Part shown: positions 5,155 to 8,114 of the stretch, piece by piece | Layout of the letters: each line of letters starts with the position of its first letter | How positions within the stretch are numbered: the stretch's first letter is position 1 | NCBI GenBank assembly: GCA_964502465.1 | Contig: CAZCWX010000620.1 | Span: 1 to 8,114 of the forward strand | DNA: 8,114 nucleotides | Origin: CAZCWX01 sp964502465 | Lineage (GTDB): Bacteria; Desulfobacterota; Binatia; Bin18 | Direction: 5' to 3' | Position numbers and translations under genes: made by a program | Notes under the pieces: model-generated | Databases searched by the model: none | The model's input: only the letters and a program-made list of their open reading frames with translations | What the model was told of the DNA's origin: nothing

Positions 5155-6516
5155 ATGTCAACGCCTCACAACGATTTGTTTGCTCATAGTGCCGAAAAGG
5201 AGGCGGCCAAGAAAGCCCCTCTCGCCGAACGGATGCGGCCGCGCACGCTCGATGAGTACATCGGACAGCAGCGCCTGCTTGGTCCGGGGCGCTTGCTCAG
5301 GCAGATGATCGAGCGGCGGACGTTGTCCTCGTTGATTCTCTGGGGTCCGCCTGGCTGTGGAAAGACCACGGTAGCTAACCTCCTGGCGCAGGCTGCGCAC
5401 GCACCCTTTGTCTCTTTTTCCGCTGTGCTCTCGGGGGTGAAGGAATTGCGCCAGATTCTTGACGAGGCACGAGAGCAACGTGGCCTGCATGGGCGGCCAA
5501 CCGTGCTGTTTGTCGATGAAATCCACCGCTTCAATAAAGCACAACAGGATGCCTTCCTCCCTCATGTCGAAAAAGGCCTGATTTTGCTCATTGGTGCAAC
5601 CACCGAAAATCCTTCGTTTGAGGTGATCGCTCCCCTGCTCTCACGTACTCGCGTCGTTGTGCTCGAACAGCTCCACCTCAATGAACTGATACTCCTGCTG
5701 CAGCGTGCTCTCGAGGATGAAGAGCGCGGGCTGGGCACGTACAAGCTCACGGCTAATAACGAGGCACTCGCATTCATCGCCCAGCATGCTCAGGGTGACG
5801 CCCGCATCGCACTCAACACCTTGGAAGTCGCGGCGACCCTGGCTGCCGATAAACAGACCACTGTCATCGATATGGCGTTAGTCGAGGAAGCTGCTCAACA
5901 CAAGGCATTGCTCTACGACAAAGGTGGAGAAGAGCATTACAATGTTATCTCTGCTTTTATTAAAAGCTTGCGGGGGAGTGACCCAGACGCGGCGGTGTAC
6001 TGGCTAATGCGCATGCTGGAGGCGGGGGAGGATCCTCTTTTTATTGTCCGACGCATGGTCATCTTCGCAGCTGAGGACGTCGGGAACGCCGACCCACAGG
6101 CATTGTCGCTCGCCGTGGCCGCGAAAGACGCGGTGCATTTTGTTGGTTTGCCCGAAGCCCGTATCCCGCTCGCCCAGGCAGCGACCTATCTGGCGACTGC
6201 GCCGAAGTCGAATGCGTCTTACAAAGCAATGCTGGCAGCCTTAGAGGATGTGAAGACGCAGGGACCTCTGCCCGTCCCGCTCCACCTGCGCAACGCACCG
6301 ACGCGATTGATGAAGGACTTCCACTACGGCAAAGGGTACCAGTATGCGCATGACTACGAAGGGGCGCGTATCCACCAACAACATTTACCCGATGTGTTAC
6401 GAGAGCGACGTTACTACGCACCAAGCGAACGAGGGCATGAAAAGGTCATCAAGGCAAGAATGGAGGAAGTCAGAAACCAGAAGTCAGCAGGCAAAAAGCA
6501 AGAGAATAATTCCTAA
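5155..6516 (+). CDS. rarA: Replication-associated recombination protein A (RarA/MgsA AAA+ ATPase)
   Basis: RarA is a clamp-loader-like AAA+ ATPase that acts at stalled replication forks and single-stranded DNA ends. The 453-residue protein starts with a DNA-binding N-terminal block typical of the family (PLAERMRPRTLDEYIGQ, 22-38). Walker A is GPPGCGKT (64-71), Walker B with DEIH is at 121-124, sensor 1 GATTEN is at 147-152, LLSRTR with a probable arginine finger is at 161-166, and sensor 2 GDAR is at 214-217. The helical tetramerisation and MgsA C-terminal domain follows, with FIVRRMVIFAAEDVGNADPQ and HYGKGYQYAHDYEGA as markers. The last ~20 residues (Lys-, Glu-, Gln-rich) run into simple repeat-like DNA and are probably dispensable. 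The start fits the family N-terminus. Translation may be leaderless (see the -10 box at 5140). Confidence 0.96.
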   Translation: MSTPHNDLFAHSAEKEAAKKAPLAERMRPRTLDEYIGQQRLLGPGRLLRQMIERRTLSSLILWGPPGCGKTTVANLLAQAAHAPFVSFSAVLSGVKELRQILDEAREQRGLHGRPTVLFVDEIHRFNKAQQDAFLPHVEKGLILLIGATTENPSFEVIAPLLSRTRVVVLEQLHLNELILLLQRALEDEERGLGTYKLTANNEALAFIAQHAQGDARIALNTLEVAATLAADKQTTVIDMALVEEAAQHKALLYDKGGEEHYNVISAFIKSLRGSDPDAAVYWLMRMLEAGEDPLFIVRRMVIFAAEDVGNADPQALSLAVAAKDAVHFVGLPEARIPLAQAATYLATAPKSNASYKAMLAALEDVKTQGPLPVPLHLRNAPTRLMKDFHYGKGYQYAHDYEGARIHQQHLPDVLRERRYYAPSERGHEKVIKARMEEVRNQKSAGKKQENNS

Positions 6517-6545
6517 TCCGCATTCCGTAATCCGCATTCCGTAAT
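6514..6545. repeat. 14-base direct repeat, 2.3 copies
   Basis: The unit TAATCCGCATTCCG occurs at 6514-6527 and 6528-6541, and TAAT begins a third copy at 6542. The first unit supplies the stop codon TAA of rarA. It fills most of the 48 bases between rarA and the next gene. With so few copies and no spacers it is not a CRISPR. Confidence 0.75.
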
Positions 6546-6564
6546 AGAGAAAAGGGAGGAACCC

Positions 6565-7722
6565 ATGGCACGCTACACCATCGCAGAACCGTTTATCGTC
6601 AATGTTCCGGACGCTGTGCTCGATGACGTACGAGCCCGCCTCAACCAGGTACGTTGGCCGGGAGAAATTCCCGACTCGGGTTGGGATTACGGTGCCAACC
6701 TGGCATACATGAAGGCACTCGTTGAATACTGGCGCACTCAGTATGACTGGCGCGCACACGAACGCCAGATCAACCGCTGGCATCACTATCGGGTGACCAT
6801 TGACGGTCAAGGGATGCACTTCATCCATGAAAAAGGAAAAGGACCCAAACCTTTGCCGCTCATTATTACTCATGGCTGGCCAGGGTCTTTCTATGAGTTT
6901 ATGGAGATGATTGGTCCCTTAACCGATCCAGCCGCCCATGGCGGTAACCCAGCTGACGCCTTTGATGTCGTCATTCCCTCTTTGCCTGGCTATGGTTTCT
7001 CTGACCCCACTCACGAACGCCGAGTCAACCCGAGCCGTATCGCTGACTGGTTTGCCATACTGATGACCGAGGTATTGGGTTACCCTCGTTATGGGGCGCA
7101 AGGTGGCGACTGGGGCGCAATGGTTACCTCTCGTCTCGGATTCGCCTACCCGCAAAATGTCGTTGGTATTCATCTGAACATGGTCGGGGTGGCTCCGCAT
7201 CCAGCGAACCGTACCAATCTTTCCCCTGCAGAGCAGGCCTGGCTGAAAGAAATGGAAGCGTGGCGGCAAGAAGAGACCGGATACCAAGGGATCCAGGGTA
7301 CAAAACCGCAGACTCTCGCATATGGACTCAATGATTCTCCAGTCGGTCTCTGCGCGTGGATTGTTGAGAAGTTCCGCACCTGGAGTGATTGTGGTGGTGA
7401 TCCAGAACGGTCCTACACCAAGGATCAACTGCTCACCAATGTCATGATTTACTGGATTACGCAAACGATCAACTCTTCGACCCGGTTGTATTATGAAGAA
7501 CGGCACTTCCCCTGGCGTCTGGGCAAGGATGAAAAGATCACCGTGCCGACCGGGGTTGCGAGTTTCCCGAAGGAACTGGCCCGACCACCGCGTGAATGGG
7601 CTGAGCGAGCCTATAACATTCAACGCTGGACACCAATGCCCGCGGGTGGTCATTTCGCTGCGATGGAAAAGCCGCAACTATTGATTGAGGACATCCGGGC
7701 ATTTTTCCGGGGGCTTCGGTAA
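6565..7722 (+). CDS. Epoxide hydrolase, microsomal EPHX1-like (alpha/beta hydrolase)
   Basis: The enzyme adds water to epoxides to give diols through an aspartyl-ester intermediate. The 385-residue protein begins with the EHN-type N-terminal region (about 1-110: FIVNVPDAVLDDVRARL, then RWPGEIPDSGWDYG) and continues into the hydrolase fold. The oxyanion-hole motif is HGWPGS (103-108). The nucleophile is Asp182 in GGDWG, the catalytic His is 363 in GGHFAAMEKP, and the acid is best read as Glu337 in FPKEL by comparison with mammalian EPHX1. Lid tyrosines are likely Tyr240 (ETGY) and Tyr309 (TRLYY). The lid stretch LNDSPVGL (255-262) with EKFRTW is strikingly like EPHX1. No membrane anchor precedes the domain, so the protein is probably soluble. 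AGGGAGGA is five bases from ATG 6565. The natural substrate is unknown. Confidence 0.93.
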   Translation: MARYTIAEPFIVNVPDAVLDDVRARLNQVRWPGEIPDSGWDYGANLAYMKALVEYWRTQYDWRAHERQINRWHHYRVTIDGQGMHFIHEKGKGPKPLPLIITHGWPGSFYEFMEMIGPLTDPAAHGGNPADAFDVVIPSLPGYGFSDPTHERRVNPSRIADWFAILMTEVLGYPRYGAQGGDWGAMVTSRLGFAYPQNVVGIHLNMVGVAPHPANRTNLSPAEQAWLKEMEAWRQEETGYQGIQGTKPQTLAYGLNDSPVGLCAWIVEKFRTWSDCGGDPERSYTKDQLLTNVMIYWITQTINSSTRLYYEERHFPWRLGKDEKITVPTGVASFPKELARPPREWAERAYNIQRWTPMPAGGHFAAMEKPQLLIEDIRAFFRGLR

Positions 7723-7775
7723 CGAGTTGTAGCGCTTTGCGTATGCTTCCACTGTACAGCCTGCTGTCCCGTCCC

Positions 7776-7907
7776 CATTCGGGCTGAGCGTAACGGAGTG
7801 GAGTCGAAGCCTAAACCCTGCTGCCTTCGACTTCGCCGCTGGGGCGGCGGAGCCTGTCCTGAGCTTGCCGAAGCCTGCCCTGAGCCGAGTCGAAGGGGGC
7901 TCAGGGC
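7776..7907. repeat. Island of palindromic TCGAAG/CTGAGC-type dispersed repeats
   Basis: Three hairpins are packed between genes. AGTCGAAG (7802-7809) faces CTTCGACT (7825-7832). GCCGC (7835-7839) faces GCGGC (7844-7848). GCCCTGAGCC (7877-7886) faces GGCTCAGGGC (7898-7907), ten perfect pairs with an 11-base loop. Two variants of a unit of the form CCTG(T/C)CCTGAGC...CGAAG stand in tandem (about 7853-7895). Repeats built from CTGAGC and TCGAAG words are common intergenic elements in several bacterial groups. No T-run follows, but the last hairpin could still act as a stop or stabiliser. Confidence 0.65.
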
Positions 7908-7974
7908 GAACGGCATGATCGCTACAGATCTGTACCGCAAAGAGTGACTCGTGCTCAGTCAGTAAGGAACAGCC

Positions 7975-8114
7975 ATGCCCATTATTCTCCACGGTTCTCG
8001 CCGTTCGCCGTTCGTAGAAAAAATCTATCGTGGGTTAATGGTGAAGCGTCTCCCGTTCCAGTTGCACGAGCCGCACAGTCCGTTGGATCTGCGTCGGAAT
8101 AACCCGATGACTGG
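7975..8114 (+). CDS. Glutathione S-transferase-like protein, N-terminal part (partial)
   Basis: Forty-six residues are visible before the window ends. The opening beta strand (PIILHGS), then SPFVEKIYRGLMVKRLPFQ and later PLDLRRNNPMTG, matches the thioredoxin-like N-terminal domain of GSTs. There a strand is followed by an active-site Ser/Cys-Pro-(F/Y) turn, a helix, and 'N(P/W)..GK.P'. Here Ser11-Pro12-Phe13 sits at the usual glutathione-contact turn. AAGGA (7964-7968) lies six bases before ATG 7975, which supports this start. GSTs conjugate glutathione to electrophiles, so a position after an epoxide hydrolase suggests a detoxification pair. However, 252 repeat-filled bases separate the two and they may not be co-transcribed. 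The all-helical C-terminal domain is outside the window. Confidence 0.68.
   Translation, partial: MPIILHGSRRSPFVEKIYRGLMVKRLPFQLHEPHSPLDLRRNNPMT

Noticed and set aside
5158..5565. Minus-strand frames opposite the start of rarA
   Set aside because: Antisense shadows of a well-supported AAA+ gene, with Arg/Ser-rich composition.
6514..6545. Direct repeats as a CRISPR array
   Set aside because: Only two adjacent 14-base copies with no spacers and no cas genes.
6919..7677. 252-residue open frame on the minus strand
   Set aside because: Fully antisense to the epoxide hydrolase, which has all catalytic motifs; the translation has no family-like pattern.
7650..7992. Two minus-strand frames of about 100 residues
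   Set aside because: They translate the palindromic repeat island and hydrolase antisense; the protein text mirrors the repeats.

Overview
The window looks like chromosomal DNA of an uncultivated environmental bacterium. The evidence is moderate GC, housekeeping genes (nadK, rarA) beside xenobiotic-type enzymes, and many small palindromic or direct repeats between genes. The mix recalls Binatia/Tectomicrobia-like or other deltaproteobacterial-grade genomes. That placement is an impression from gene flavour, not a phylogenetic result.

Layout. Positions 1-126 hold the C-terminal end of a large protein that resembles the cyclase/ATPase/TPR regulator family. Positions 133-590 (minus) hold a toxin-antitoxin-like pair: a YgiT-type zinc-finger protein preceded by an N-terminally truncated DUF4258-like protein. 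Positions 692-1981 encode an MFS (OFA/monocarboxylate-like) permease. Positions 2150-3801 form an accessory segment. It contains two paralogous single-span membrane micro-proteins in opposite orientation (2150-2362 plus, 3571-3801 minus), a secreted eight-cysteine protein with two GLG1-type repeats (2728-3129), the C-terminal remnant of a PNPOx-like flavoprotein (3205-3489 minus), a large nested inverted repeat (2379-2495) and a strong terminator (3474-3519 minus). Positions 3802-4237 contain no convincing gene. nadK (4238-5092 minus) and rarA (5155-6516 plus) diverge from a 62-base intergenic region. An EPHX1-type epoxide hydrolase (6565-7722) follows, then an island of palindromic repeats (about 7776-7907), then the start of a glutathione S-transferase-like gene (7975 to the window end).

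How the genes relate. The epoxide hydrolase and the GST-like protein both act on electrophiles in other organisms, so they may form a small detoxification neighbourhood, although repeats separate them. nadK and rarA are unrelated housekeeping genes that share an upstream region. The least explained material is the pair of small membrane proteins. They share a core of DMTA(E/D)FAPL, GLCVLG and DTWW..RK, each has a near-perfect Shine-Dalgarno sequence, and each appears to be its own transcription unit. I see no phage, CRISPR array, transposase, rRNA or tRNA. I did not find a clearly new multi-gene system; the micro-protein pair is the best candidate for undescribed biology.
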